A DNA stretch of 64,000 bases from Streptosporangium saharense (lineage in GTDB: Bacteria > Actinomycetota > Actinomycetes > Streptosporangiales > Streptosporangiaceae), in contig NZ_JACHJP010000004.1 in NCBI RefSeq assembly GCF_014203715.1, positions 613,856-677,855 on the forward strand, given 5' to 3'. The notes under the pieces were generated by a model. It saw only the letters and a program-made list of their open reading frames with translations. It did not search any database and was not told the DNA's origin. Below are positions 41,113-50,457 of the stretch, in pieces. Each line of letters opens with the position of its first letter. Position 1 is the first letter of the stretch. The translations under genes were made by a program, and so were the position numbers.

Positions 41113-41853
41113 ATGTCGGACGTTCCCCTCGACGCTCACTCGGCACGGGTCGCGACGGGCGAGCCGCACCCCCTGGACGCCCCCGCCAGGTCGTCCCTGA
41201 ACGGACCGCACGCCCACTTCGCCGAACGACGTGGCAACGTGCTGCGCTACCCGGCCGATGTCGCGACCTTCGCCGCGCTCCCCGAGGATCCCGACGCCAC
41301 CGACTGGGAGGACATCGCCGCCCTGGTCGGTCCCGGAGAGGTCGTCCCCCTCAACGGGGTGAAGGTCCCGCCGCCCGACGGCTGGGAGGTGGTGATGCGC
41401 CTTGCCGGGGTCCAACTGGTCGACGACGGCGTGGCGGCCGCGCCGTACGAGGAGGCGGTCCGGTTGGGGAAGGAGGACGTGCCGGAGATGCTCGACCTCG
41501 TCGAGCGGACCAGGCCGGGGCCGTTCCTGCCCAGGACCATCGAGCTGGGCACCTACCTTGGCGTCCGCAGGAAAGGCGCGCTCGTCGCGATGGCGGGCGA
41601 ACGGCTGCACCCGCCCGGCTGGACGGAGATCAGCGCCGTCTGCACCGACGACGCCTTCCGGGGACAGGGACTGGCGACCCGGCTCGTGCTCGCCGTGGCC
41701 CACGGCATCCGGAGCAGGGGAGAGACGCCGTTCATGCACGCCGCCGCGAGCAACGTGAACGCGATCCGCCTCTACGAGTCACTCGGCTTCCGGCTCCGCC
41801 GCAGGACGACGTTCCTCGCCGTGCGGGTGCCCGACCAGGTCCCGGTCGCGTGA
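41113..41853 (+). CDS. GNAT-family acetyltransferase (FR47-like)
   Basis: 246 residues from ATG 41113, with GGAGG five bases upstream. The N-terminal half is a GNAT-like extension; the catalytic part has ISAVCTDDAFRGQGLATRLV (acetyl-CoA loop) and HAAASNVNAIRLYESLGFRL. FR47-like enzymes acetylate amines or small peptides. Its stop overlaps the GTG of the M20 peptidase, so both act from one transcript, perhaps on the same small substrate. Confidence 0.85.
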   Translation: MSDVPLDAHSARVATGEPHPLDAPARSSLNGPHAHFAERRGNVLRYPADVATFAALPEDPDATDWEDIAALVGPGEVVPLNGVKVPPPDGWEVVMRLAGVQLVDDGVAAAPYEEAVRLGKEDVPEMLDLVERTRPGPFLPRTIELGTYLGVRRKGALVAMAGERLHPPGWTEISAVCTDDAFRGQGLATRLVLAVAHGIRSRGETPFMHAAASNVNAIRLYESLGFRLRRRTTFLAVRVPDQVPVA

Positions 41854-43160
41854 GCGTCGAGCAGGCCGTCGCCGAGGTCGTGACCCTGGCCAGTGAGCTG
41901 ATCGCGATCGACACCACCAACGTCGGCGACCCCACGACGCTGGGCAGGGAACGGGCGGCCGCCGAGTACGTCGCGGCCAAGCTGTCCGAGGTCGGCTACG
42001 AGACCACCTACGTCGAGTCCGGAGCCCGGGGCAGGGGCAACGTCGTCGCCCGCCTTCCCGGCGCCGACCCCACGCGGGGCGCGCTGCTGGTCCACGGCCA
42101 TCTCGACGTCGTGCCCGCCGACCCGGCCGAGTGGTCGGTGCACCCGTTCTCGGGGGAGGTGCGCGACGGCTACGTGTGGGGACGCGGCGCTGTCGACATG
42201 AAGGACATGGTCGCCATGACGCTGGCCGTCGCGCGCTCCTTCAGACGCGACGGCGTCGTCCCGCCCCGGGACCTGATCTTCGCCTTCCTCGCAGACGAGG
42301 AGGCGGGGGGCTTCTACGGCGCCCGCTGGCTCGTCGACAACCGTCCCGAGCTGTTCGAGGGCGCGACCGAGGCGATCAGCGAGGTCGGCGGCTTCTCCGT
42401 CACGCTCGCCGACGACGTGCGCGCCTACCTCGTCCAGACGGCGGAGAAAGGGGGCCTGTGGCTTCGCCTGCTGGCCAGGGGTACGGCGGGGCACGGGGCG
42501 ATGCTGCACGAGGACAACGCGGTGGCGAAGCTGGCCGCCGCGATCACCCGTCTCGAACGGCACCGCTTCCCGCTCGTGCTCACCGATCCGGTGCGTGAAC
42601 TGCTCACCGGCGTCGCCGAGCTGACCGGCGTTCCGTTCGACCCCGACGACCCGGAGGCCGCGGTCGCCCGGCTCGGGAACCTGTCGAGGATGGTTGGCGC
42701 GACCCTCAGGGACACCGCGAACGTCACGATGTTCGAGGCTGGATACAAGGCCAACGTCGTCCCCTCGGTGGCCAGGGCGACCGTGGACGGCAGGATGCTT
42801 CCCGGCCGGGAGAAGGACTTCGAGGCCGAGCTCGCCGAGATTCTCGGGCCGGAGATCGTCCGTGAGTGGGACAGCCTGCCGTCGGTTCAGACGACCTTCG
42901 ACGGGGCGCTCGTCGAGGCGATGGCCGCGGCCGTCACGGCGGAGGACCCCGGCGCCCATCTCCTGCCCTACATGCTGTCGGCGGGTACGGACGCGAAGTC
43001 CTTCCAACGGCTCGGCGTGCGGCACTTCGGCTTCTCGCCGCTGAAGCTGCCGCCCGAACTCGACTTCACGGCGCTGTTCCACGGGGTGGACGAACGCGTG
43101 CCGGTCGACGCCCTGGAGTTCGGCACCCGGGTTCTCGACCGTTTCCTACGTGCGTGCTGA
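41850..43160 (+). CDS. M20-family metallopeptidase / deacylase
   Basis: 436 residues from GTG 41850, overlapping the GNAT stop. Metal and catalytic residues of the family are visible: HGHLDVVPAD, GRGAVDMKDM, LADEEAGGFYGARW, a lid dimerisation domain with GTAGHGAM and a final His in FHGVDERVPVDALEFG. M20 enzymes hydrolyse N-acyl amino acids or dipeptides in the cytoplasm. Pairing with a GNAT suggests acetylation and deacylation of related compounds, which is inference. Confidence 0.9.
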   Translation: MSVEQAVAEVVTLASELIAIDTTNVGDPTTLGRERAAAEYVAAKLSEVGYETTYVESGARGRGNVVARLPGADPTRGALLVHGHLDVVPADPAEWSVHPFSGEVRDGYVWGRGAVDMKDMVAMTLAVARSFRRDGVVPPRDLIFAFLADEEAGGFYGARWLVDNRPELFEGATEAISEVGGFSVTLADDVRAYLVQTAEKGGLWLRLLARGTAGHGAMLHEDNAVAKLAAAITRLERHRFPLVLTDPVRELLTGVAELTGVPFDPDDPEAAVARLGNLSRMVGATLRDTANVTMFEAGYKANVVPSVARATVDGRMLPGREKDFEAELAEILGPEIVREWDSLPSVQTTFDGALVEAMAAAVTAEDPGAHLLPYMLSAGTDAKSFQRLGVRHFGFSPLKLPPELDFTALFHGVDERVPVDALEFGTRVLDRFLRAC

Positions 43161-43279
43161 CCTCTGACTGCTTTATCAACCTGAAGAGCATTTTCCGGGA
43201 AATGTATACATAGATCGGTACGCTCCCCTAGGGTCTGCTGGGTCGAAACTCCGTACCCCGGCATCCCGAAGGAAACGGT

Positions 43280-44278
43280 GTGGCGCAGTCGTGGACCGAG
43301 TTACCCGCGCGCCGGGTCGTTTGGATCCGTCAGCCGAATTCCACGGCCCCGCCGACGCTTCCCACGAGTTTTCCTGCGATATTTCCCCACATTGTGGGTG
43401 GTGGCCGGGCCGTACGGGAGACGGTCGCCGAGATCCTCGACGCGCTTGAGAAGGCCGTCACCGGTCTCTACCCCGCCTGGCTCCCCGAGGCGGCGGACCT
43501 CACCGGGCCGGGAGGCCTCGCGCTGCCCGCCGTACGCGAACTGGCCAGGCGGAAGGTCAGGGGCCGTCGCGACCTCGCCGCCTTCCTCGCCGACCTCGCC
43601 GCCCGCTCCCTCGCGGCCGGAGCCCTGCGCCTGCCCCACCGGCCTGTCCCCGTCGAGACACGGGCCGAAGGACTGGCCATGGCCTACGCCACGAGCTTCG
43701 GCCGCCCACAGACCGTGGTCCTGGCCACGGTCCCCGAGGGCCTTTCGCCCGTGGGGGAGGAAGCGCTGGTCGCGGCCGGCGAATGGCTCACCCACCGAGG
43801 GGGCCTCGGCCTCTGGCTCACCGGCGCACCCTTGCGCGCGGTGGACCGCGTCCCGGTCCTGACCATCGGCGAGTACGGCCCCGCCGCTCCTTCGGTGGTT
43901 TCCGTCACCGGCTCCGTGGCCGTGGCGGGGCGGCCGCATCCGGGCAGTTCCGTCGAGGCGGCCCTGGAGCGGGCACTCAGCGCGCACGCCTGGGCGGCGG
44001 GACGGGCCTGGAACCAGACCTACCAGCCACATCCGCTGGTCAACCCCATCAAGGTCGATCTGCTCTGGCAGGCGGAACGCTGCGTCGTCGAACTCGACGG
44101 CCGGGAGCATCGCAGTCCGGATCACCTCGCCGGGGATCGTCTACGCGACGAACGACTCATTGAGGACGGTTACGCGGTCATCCGATTCACCAATGAGCGC
44201 GTCTTGACCGATATGCCAGCCGTACTGCGCGAACTGAAGCGGTTTCTCCGCTCCCGCCGCGAAAAGCATGAAGGGTAG
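43280..44278 (+). CDS. DUF559 (Vsr-like) nuclease-domain protein
   Basis: 332 residues from GTG 43280. Residues 40-220 form an unassigned helical and beta region. The C-terminal 90 residues are a DUF559 restriction-endonuclease-like fold: VNPIKVDLLW (Asp260), RCVVELDGREH (Glu271, Asp273), then HLAGDRLRDERLIEDGYAVI and RFTNERVLTD. These residues fit the PD-(D/E)xK-type active site of the Vsr group. It is the first gene of a tight operon with a winged-helix protein and a double ATPase, so it is probably the effector nuclease of that complex. Confidence 0.82.
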   Translation: MAQSWTELPARRVVWIRQPNSTAPPTLPTSFPAIFPHIVGGGRAVRETVAEILDALEKAVTGLYPAWLPEAADLTGPGGLALPAVRELARRKVRGRRDLAAFLADLAARSLAAGALRLPHRPVPVETRAEGLAMAYATSFGRPQTVVLATVPEGLSPVGEEALVAAGEWLTHRGGLGLWLTGAPLRAVDRVPVLTIGEYGPAAPSVVSVTGSVAVAGRPHPGSSVEAALERALSAHAWAAGRAWNQTYQPHPLVNPIKVDLLWQAERCVVELDGREHRSPDHLAGDRLRDERLIEDGYAVIRFTNERVLTDMPAVLRELKRFLRSRREKHEG

Positions 44279-44282
44279 AGAT

Positions 44283-44930
44283 ATGTCTGATTCAGGGCTT
44301 TCGTTCACTGAAATCACGGTTTTGATGGTTTTGGCGGTTGAGGGGGAGGAGATCGCCAACCCCGACCTGGAGAAGCGCTATGGCGTTGCCCTCAAGAAGG
44401 CGTCCCGCGAGAGGTTGAACGACCTCAAGCTCATTGAGAGCAGCAAGCAGGGGCGTTCTTTTGTCCACATCCTGACGGACAGGGGGTGGGAGGAACTGAA
44501 GCTCGCGGTTGTGTCCGATATCTCCGCCCCCCGTGGCGCGGGTGGAGCGATGAGCCTCGCCCTGTTGTCCCTGGTCCGTGGAATCCTGACGCGGACCGGA
44601 CGAGGGTTCCTCGAACTCTTCCTTCCGGAGGATGCGCCAGAGGCTCCTGTCGAAGTGGAAGTCGAAGGAGATGTCACCACGCGCATCCGTGCCGCCTACG
44701 CGAAGCTGGCCGACAAGCCCGGTGACTGGATCAACCTGGTACGGCTGCGCCCGCTGCTCGGAGACGCCACGCGGGAAGAGGTGGACATCGCGCTCAAGGG
44801 GATGATCCACATTCCTGAGGTGAGCATCGTGCCGGAGAGCAACAGGAAAACCCTCACTCCGGAGGCCAGGGCCGCCGCGGTGATCATTGGGGAGCAGGAG
44901 AAGCACCTCATCGCGATCGAGGCGCTGTGA
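44283..44930 (+). CDS. winged-helix-like protein linking nuclease and ATPase genes
   Basis: 215 residues from ATG 44283, with AAGGG eight bases upstream, four bases after the nuclease stop. Residues 8-75 have a winged-helix appearance (TEITVLMVLAVEGEEIANPD, LKKASRERLNDLKLIESSKQ). A second similar module is at about 140-205 (TTRIRAAYAKLADKPGDWIN, LVRLRPLLGDATREEVDIAL). Two such modules resemble kleisin- or MukE-type adaptors, but no family can be named. Its stop overlaps the ATPase start (GTGA). Confidence 0.75.
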   Translation: MSDSGLSFTEITVLMVLAVEGEEIANPDLEKRYGVALKKASRERLNDLKLIESSKQGRSFVHILTDRGWEELKLAVVSDISAPRGAGGAMSLALLSLVRGILTRTGRGFLELFLPEDAPEAPVEVEVEGDVTTRIRAAYAKLADKPGDWINLVRLRPLLGDATREEVDIALKGMIHIPEVSIVPESNRKTLTPEARAAAVIIGEQEKHLIAIEAL

Positions 44931-47900
44931 GCACCCCGGAGCTCGAAGCCCTCCGGAGGTTGAGGGGCAACTACGTCGAGGGACTGCCTGACGTGTGGAG
45001 CCCAGCGGCCTTCCACGTCGAGGGTCTGAACCGGACCGTGGAACGCGCCATCCTCAGCGGCCTCGACGATGTGGTGACCGGGGGCGCGACCAACCCCATC
45101 GGCCTGGTCCTGCGCGGGCAGCGGGGTACGGGCAAGACCCGGCTGCTCGGTTGGATTCGGGAACGGATCCAACAGGACGGTGGTTACTTCTTCCTTATCG
45201 AACTGCTGGACGCGCAGGCTTTCTGGGAGAGCGCCCTTTCCGCCATCCTCGACGGCCTGTCCAGGAACGGAGCCGAAGGGGAGAGCCAACTCAAGATCCT
45301 GCTACGGCGGCTGTCCGAACTCACCGACATGCCCCGTGGGGTGCACCGCGAGGTGATCGGGAACCGTGCGGTGACACGGGAGAGCCTCGACACCTTCGTG
45401 AACGGGGTGCGCACATTCAACTCCCACGTCGGCAAGGACACCAGGGACACCCTGCGTGCCCTTGTGCTGTACGCGGGAGCCGACTACGGTGCCCAGGACA
45501 TTGGCGAGGGATTCCTGCGCGCGTTGCGGGAGGAGGAATCCGATGGGCGCGCTGCCTGGGGCATCCGGCAACTCCCCAAGACGCCGCAGGAGATGGTCAA
45601 GGACATCTCCCGCCTGCTCGCGCTGACCGGACCGTCCGCCATCGCCGTTGACCAGATCGACGGGCTCGTCATTCGTTCCTCGCTCAGCACCGACGGTACG
45701 GCGGTACACGACTGGAATGACCTGATCACGATCGACCAGGTGGCCGGTGGTCTGATGGCGTTGCGCGAGGCCACCCGCAGGACCCTGACGATCGTCTCCT
45801 GCATCCAGCAGACCTGGACCCTCATCGAGACGTACGCCGTTGACACCGCCCGCGACCGGTTCAATGTGATGCCCGACCTCAAGCCCCTGCCCAGCGCCGA
45901 GGCCGCCCAGGAATTGGTGGGAAAGCGGTTCGCCCTCAGGTTCGCGGAGGCTGGCTTCGCTCCGCCGTACCCGACCTGGCCGATTCGGCCGACCGTCTTC
46001 GAGAACGCCAGCGAGTACACCCCCCGGCAACTTCTGACGAGGATCGACGCCCACATCAATGCCTGCCTGGCAGATCAGCAGGTAAGGGAGCTTGAGCGTC
46101 TCGACCAGACTACTGACCCTCTGCCGCCGAAGATCGTTCCCCTCTCTGCCTTCGCTGAGCTCGACGCCCGGTTCGCCGACCTCCGGCGGCAGACCCCCAC
46201 CGACGACGCCCTGAACGCCACCGTCGAGGACGCCGTCATGCCCGCGCTGCTCGCGGCCGGGTTGTCGGCCTGGATCGACGGGCTCGGGGAGGCCGGAGCG
46301 CAGTTCAGTGTGGATCCGCCGCCCAGCAGCAAGCCCCCGCTCCACGCGCGGTTGCGGCGCACCCTGAACGAGGAGACCGAGGACGAGGAGCACTGGGCGT
46401 TCCGGGCTATCGCCGCCACGCACCACATCGCCGCCCTCAGCCGCCTGCGCGCCGCCTCCGTCACGGCCGGGCTGAACGCCCAGGTCTCCCGGAGACGGCT
46501 GTTCGTACTGCGCAACGTGGCCTGGACGCAGGGGCCGAAGACGATCGCCGCCGTCGCCGAGTTCGAGAAGGCGGGCGGCCGGGTGCTCACGGTGGACGAG
46601 GAGGATCTCAGGGTCCTGGCCGCGCTGCGGCAGCTCTACGCGGACAACCCGCCGAACCTGCGGGCCTGGCTGGCCGTACGGCGCCCGGCCCGGGACGTGA
46701 AACTGCTCCGCGAGGCCCTGGGGGACACCCTCCCGGAGACCGAGATCGACGCCGGGCCGTACCCCACAACAGATCCCGCACCGGAGACTGTCCAGATCGT
46801 GACGCCCGAGCCCGCAGGGCAGCCGCCGTACGTCCCGCTCGGCAGCACCGTCACCGGGGGGCGGCCCGTGTCGGTTGATCTTGAGGCGCTCAGGAAGCAC
46901 ACCGTGATCTTCGCCGGGTCGGGGTCGGGCAAGACCGTCCTCATCCGCCGTCTGGTCGAGGAGTGCGCGCTCCGGGGAGTCTCCGCGATCGTGCTCGACC
47001 CCAACAACGACCTCGCCCGCCTCGGCGACGGTTGGCCGGAGCCGCCGGAGGGCTGGGGACCCGGCGACGAGGCGAAGGCGGCGGAGTATCTCGCGGCCAC
47101 CGACGTCGTGGTCTGGACGCCGCGCCGTACGGCGGGGCGGCCGTTGAGCTTCCAGCCGCTGCCGGACTTCGCGAGTGTCGCGGCCGATCCCGACGAGTTC
47201 GGGGTCGCGGTTGACGCCGCCGTGGCCGCGCTCGCGCCGCGCGCCAAGCTCACCACGAAGACGGCGAAGACCGAGGTCGGGCTGGCCGTGCTTCGGGAGG
47301 CGCTCGTGTACTACGGGCGCGGGGGCGGGGTGGGGATGCCCGGCCTCATCGAACTGCTGGCCGACCTGCCGTACGGCGTGAGCGAACTCGCCAACGCGGG
47401 CAAGGTCGCGGCCGAGCTGGCGCAGACGCTGATGGCGGCGATGGTCAACGACCCGCTGTTCGCCGGGGAGGGGACGCCGGTCGATCCCGGGGTGCTGCTC
47501 ACGCCGCCGCCGGGGAAGCGGGCGCGGGTCTCGGTGATCAGCTTCGTCGGCCTGCCGTCGGACGAGCAGCGGCAGAGCTTCGTGAACCAGCTCCAGATGG
47601 CGCTGTTCGCCTGGATCAGGAGGAACCCGGCGGGGGACCGTCCGCTCGGCGGCCTGTTCGTGATGGACGAGGCGCAGACCTTCGCGCCCTCCGGTGGGAT
47701 GACCGCCTGCACGCGGAGCACGCTGGCGCTGGCCACTCAGGCCAGGAAGTACGGCCTCGGCCTGGTGTTCGCCACCCAGGCGCCCAAGGGGCTGCACAAC
47801 TGGATCCCGGGCAACGCCGCGACCCAGTTCTTCGGCCTGCTGAACTCCCCGGCCCAGATCGAGGCGGTCAAGGAGATGGCCAGGTCGAAGGGCGGCGCCG

Positions 47901-48049
47901 TCAGCGACGTCTCCCGGCTGACGACGGGACAGTTCTATCTGGCGGCCGAGGGGACCCCCTTCGCCAAGACCCTGGTCCCCCTCTGTCTGTCCCACCACCC
48001 CAAGGCTCCGCTGACCGCCGAGGAGGTCGTTGCCAGGGCCAATCCCTAG
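44927..48049 (+). CDS. double ATPase: N-terminal AAA domain and C-terminal HerA/FtsK-like domain
   Basis: 1040 residues from GTG 44927. The first ATPase has Walker A GQRGTGKT (64-71) and a Walker B-like SAIAVDQIDGLV near 240, in the style of ORC/STAND AAA proteins. Residues about 420-640 are a linker with two repeated helical halves. The second ATPase has Walker A GSGSGKT (664-670), Walker B FVMDEAQTF (Asp914, Glu915) and VFATQAPKGL, as in HerA/DUF87 DNA-pumping ATPases. HerA proteins form hexameric rings with nucleases in DNA repair and in several phage-defence systems. With DUF559 and winged-helix partners this looks like an undescribed relative of nuclease-HerA defence. Confidence 0.85.
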   Translation: MSTPELEALRRLRGNYVEGLPDVWSPAAFHVEGLNRTVERAILSGLDDVVTGGATNPIGLVLRGQRGTGKTRLLGWIRERIQQDGGYFFLIELLDAQAFWESALSAILDGLSRNGAEGESQLKILLRRLSELTDMPRGVHREVIGNRAVTRESLDTFVNGVRTFNSHVGKDTRDTLRALVLYAGADYGAQDIGEGFLRALREEESDGRAAWGIRQLPKTPQEMVKDISRLLALTGPSAIAVDQIDGLVIRSSLSTDGTAVHDWNDLITIDQVAGGLMALREATRRTLTIVSCIQQTWTLIETYAVDTARDRFNVMPDLKPLPSAEAAQELVGKRFALRFAEAGFAPPYPTWPIRPTVFENASEYTPRQLLTRIDAHINACLADQQVRELERLDQTTDPLPPKIVPLSAFAELDARFADLRRQTPTDDALNATVEDAVMPALLAAGLSAWIDGLGEAGAQFSVDPPPSSKPPLHARLRRTLNEETEDEEHWAFRAIAATHHIAALSRLRAASVTAGLNAQVSRRRLFVLRNVAWTQGPKTIAAVAEFEKAGGRVLTVDEEDLRVLAALRQLYADNPPNLRAWLAVRRPARDVKLLREALGDTLPETEIDAGPYPTTDPAPETVQIVTPEPAGQPPYVPLGSTVTGGRPVSVDLEALRKHTVIFAGSGSGKTVLIRRLVEECALRGVSAIVLDPNNDLARLGDGWPEPPEGWGPGDEAKAAEYLAATDVVVWTPRRTAGRPLSFQPLPDFASVAADPDEFGVAVDAAVAALAPRAKLTTKTAKTEVGLAVLREALVYYGRGGGVGMPGLIELLADLPYGVSELANAGKVAAELAQTLMAAMVNDPLFAGEGTPVDPGVLLTPPPGKRARVSVISFVGLPSDEQRQSFVNQLQMALFAWIRRNPAGDRPLGGLFVMDEAQTFAPSGGMTACTRSTLALATQARKYGLGLVFATQAPKGLHNWIPGNAATQFFGLLNSPAQIEAVKEMARSKGGAVSDVSRLTTGQFYLAAEGTPFAKTLVPLCLSHHPKAPLTAEEVVARANP

Positions 48050-49086
48050 AACCGGGAGAGTTCCCAGCGGAGCTGGACCTCGCTGGGTGACTGCGCGGGC
48101 AGGAACGCCGCCTCGCGCAGTCTCCGGTTCGTCGGGCTCGACGTGACGTAGCCGAGCCCGCCCCGCGCGGTCGCCTCAAGCCGGGTCGCCGCCAGCGTCA
48201 GCTCCGCCGCGTCGAAGCGGAGCTGGGTGACCGCGCGCGGATCGGCCTCGGCGGGCGCCCGCTGTGCGTGGCGGGCCCGCCCGCGCACGTCGGCCAGCCG
48301 TACGGCGAGGGCCTCCACGTCCGGTGCGAGCACCGAGCCCTCGCCGGTCGCGGCGGAACGCGCCTCCTCCAGGGCACGGTCCGTGAGCCCGACGCAGAAC
48401 GCGGTCTGCAGCAGGAGCAACACCGGGCGGGCACGCCGTACGAAAGAGCGCAGATCGTCGGTGACGACGTGCTCGGCGGTGGCCCGCGCGCCGTCGAGGG
48501 TGACCGAGGACGACGCGGTCGCGTTGAGGGCCAGCAGCCGCGCGGGCGGGGCGACCGAGACGCCGGGGTCACCGGCGCGCACGGCCACGACGACCCGGGC
48601 GTCGGTGTCGCCGACCCGCGCGGGCAGCACGATCACGGCGCCGGGGACGAGGTTCGACGCCCAGCGGATCGGGCCGTCCAGCCGGTAGCCGTCCGCCTGC
48701 GGGGTGGCGACGACGGGGACGGTCCGCATGCCCGCCGCCTCCTGGAGCGCGGCGGCCATGGCGGTCGAGCCGACCACGGTCCCCTCGACGAGCTCGTCAC
48801 GCAGCCGCCGCAGGGCCGGGCTCTCGGCGGCACCGAGATACTCGATCACCATCCGGTGCGCCCAGCAGGAGAAGGCCGAGCTGAGGCACTCGGCGGCGAC
48901 CAGTTCGAGCAGCTCGGCGACGTCGGTGACCCCGGTGTCGCCGGGGGTGGCGTCCAGGCCGAGCAGGCCGCGTTCTCCCAGGTGGCGCAGGGTGTCCCGC
49001 AGGTCGGTCTCGCCGCGGTCCGTGGCGGCGGCCCGGTCCGCGACGTACTCCCGCAGACCGGGCAGGTTCTCGCGCCAGTTCGTCAC
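48046..49086 (-). CDS. acyl-CoA-dehydrogenase-like flavoprotein (SfnB/DszC type)
   Basis: 346 residues from GTG 49086, overlapping the upstream DUF4242-like stop (GTGA). Domain order is that of the fold: helical start, VAAECLSSAFSCWAHRMVIE, middle beta domain YRLDGPIRWASNLVPGAVIV, helical C-terminal domain with FCVGLTDRALEEARSA. It is shorter than usual (family about 390-400). In desulfonation loci such proteins are flavin-dependent monooxygenases. The nearby uptake locus of the sulfonate/nitrate type and shared TetR operators suggest it degrades the imported compound. Confidence 0.8.
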   Translation of the reverse strand: MTNWRENLPGLREYVADRAAATDRGETDLRDTLRHLGERGLLGLDATPGDTGVTDVAELLELVAAECLSSAFSCWAHRMVIEYLGAAESPALRRLRDELVEGTVVGSTAMAAALQEAAGMRTVPVVATPQADGYRLDGPIRWASNLVPGAVIVLPARVGDTDARVVVAVRAGDPGVSVAPPARLLALNATASSSVTLDGARATAEHVVTDDLRSFVRRARPVLLLLQTAFCVGLTDRALEEARSAATGEGSVLAPDVEALAVRLADVRGRARHAQRAPAEADPRAVTQLRFDAAELTLAATRLEATARGGLGYVTSSPTNRRLREAAFLPAQSPSEVQLRWELSRF

Positions 49087-49634
49087 CGCGTCGGCTTTCC
49101 GTCGGCGCCGCGGTCGAGCTCGAATAGGCGGCTCACCGGGGTGGACACCGCCTCGCGGGCCCGCAGTACGGCCGACTCGTCGGGACCGTCGTAGAAGCAC
49201 AGGCACTTGGCGGTGTCCTCGCGCACGTAGGTGCGCAGGAAACTCACCTCGGGGACCTGCGCGTACAGCGGCGCGCGGGCCTTCTTCCTGGCGAGATAGT
49301 CGTCCATGCCCAGATCCTCGGGGATGTCCCACTCGACGAGATAGTCCGCCGTGCCCTTCGCGCGCTTGATGTCGTCGAGTTCGGCTCCGACGAGCCTGAC
49401 CTCGTCGGGACCCGCGACGGTGGTGATGCCGGGGAGCGCCGCCAGGTCCAGGCGGGGGGCGCCGGGCGCCTCCGAGCTGACGACGACGTAGGCGCGGGAC
49501 AGGTCTCCCGTCACCTGGGACTCGATCAGCTCGCCGCCCGCCGTGGCGGCCCGCCGTGCGACCTCGGCGATCGCTTCCTCGACCGTCGGCCGGTCGGCGG
49601 TCCCGATGCCAAGCTCGATGAGGTACAGCGCCAT
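49083..49634 (-). CDS. DUF4242-like protein, two modules
   Basis: 183 residues from ATG 49634, with GGAGGAGG a few bases upstream. The first half (YLIELGIGTADRPTVEEAIA) and second half (YLVEWDIPEDLGMDDYLARK, RTYVREDTAKCLCFYDGPDE) both resemble DUF4242, a small ferredoxin-like fold, some members of which bind nickel. Function unknown. The gene starts just behind a TetR-type operator and is co-translated with the flavoprotein. Confidence 0.75.
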   Translation of the reverse strand: MALYLIELGIGTADRPTVEEAIAEVARRAATAGGELIESQVTGDLSRAYVVVSSEAPGAPRLDLAALPGITTVAGPDEVRLVGAELDDIKRAKGTADYLVEWDIPEDLGMDDYLARKKARAPLYAQVPEVSFLRTYVREDTAKCLCFYDGPDESAVLRAREAVSTPVSRLFELDRGADGKPTR

Positions 49635-49670
49635 CGTGCCCTCCTCCGGGTGCGGAAACCGCACCCATGT

Positions 49671-49684
49671 AGACAGACCTGTCT
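49671..49684. promoter_or_regulatory. TetR-type operator 1
   Basis: AGACAGACCTGTCT is a perfect inverted repeat (AGACAG, two bases, CTGTCT), between the DUF4242-like gene and the divergent TetR gene. A similar site lies before the ABC operon at 50338-50351, so one regulator probably controls both units. Confidence 0.75.
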
Positions 49685-49755
49685 GTAGACAAGGTGAGCA
49701 TACGCCACGCCTCGTCGGGCACAACTCCCCGGGCGCGGAAGCGTAAACTGCCGTG

Positions 49756-50337
49756 ATGACCGCCCTCTCGTCTCCCCGCCCCGCCGAGCGCCTGCTGGAG
49801 ACCGTGAGCCTGCTCTTTCCCCTTCACGGCATCCGCGCTGTGGGAATCGACCAGATCATCGCCGAGGCCGGAGTCGCCAAGGCGAGCCTGTACCAGGCGT
49901 TCGGGTCGAAGGAGGCGCTCGTCGTCGCCTACCTGGAGCGGCAGGACGCCACCGACCGCGCCGTCTACCGGGCCGCGGTCACCGGGGTCGAAGATCCCGT
50001 GGACCGGGTGCTCCTCTCGTTCGACCTGGCCATAGCCGCCGCGCGGCGACGCTCCTACCGGGGCTGCGTCTTCCTCAACGCGGCTACCGAGTTCCCCGAC
50101 TCCAGCCATCCGGTCGCGGAGGCCGTCGAGGTCCACCGGTCCTGGGTGCGCGCCCGGTGGGCGGAGGCTCTCACCGGTCGGGGGGAGCGGGTCCCCGCCC
50201 TGGTCGAGCGCCTCCAGGTCCTCTACGACGGCGGGATCGCCGGGATGAAGGCCGCGCGTTCCACGGCGCCCGTCGAGCTGGCCCGTGAGATGGCCCGAGA
50301 GCTGCTCTCCTCCGGTGCCCGGGAGGGCCTTCAATAA
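49756..50337 (+). CDS. TetR-family regulator of the uptake locus
   Basis: 193 residues from ATG 49756 (GTG 49753 adjacent). The helix-turn-helix is GIRAVGIDQIIAEAGVAKAS followed by LYQAFGSKEALVVAYLERQD, and the ligand domain has RRRSYRGCVFLNAATEFPDS. This is the AcrR-like branch that often senses small hydrophobic molecules. It lies between two units with matching operators (49671 and 50338), which it should repress until its ligand is present. Confidence 0.88.
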   Translation: MTALSSPRPAERLLETVSLLFPLHGIRAVGIDQIIAEAGVAKASLYQAFGSKEALVVAYLERQDATDRAVYRAAVTGVEDPVDRVLLSFDLAIAAARRRSYRGCVFLNAATEFPDSSHPVAEAVEVHRSWVRARWAEALTGRGERVPALVERLQVLYDGGIAGMKAARSTAPVELAREMARELLSSGAREGLQ

Positions 50338-50351
50338 AAACATGTCTGTCT
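50338..50351. promoter_or_regulatory. TetR-type operator 2
   Basis: AAACATGTCTGTCT is, read on the minus strand, AGACAGACATGTTT, matching 12 of 14 bases of the operator at 49671. It lies directly after the TetR gene and 107 bases before the ABC operon, in its promoter region. Confidence 0.55.
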
Positions 50352-50457
50352 GGTAGGTTTTTCCGGCGAACGGGCTTTTCGAGCCGTGCGTTCGCCGTTG
50401 TGGCGCTCCATGGGGTGTTGTGCTCCGTGGGGCCACCACCTTCCAGGGGACGGTCAC

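Noticed and set aside
45302..47998. Long minus-strand frame opposite the double ATPase
   Set aside because: GC-rich antisense frame with Arg/Gly/Pro-rich, domain-free translation; the plus-strand frame has clear ATPase motifs.
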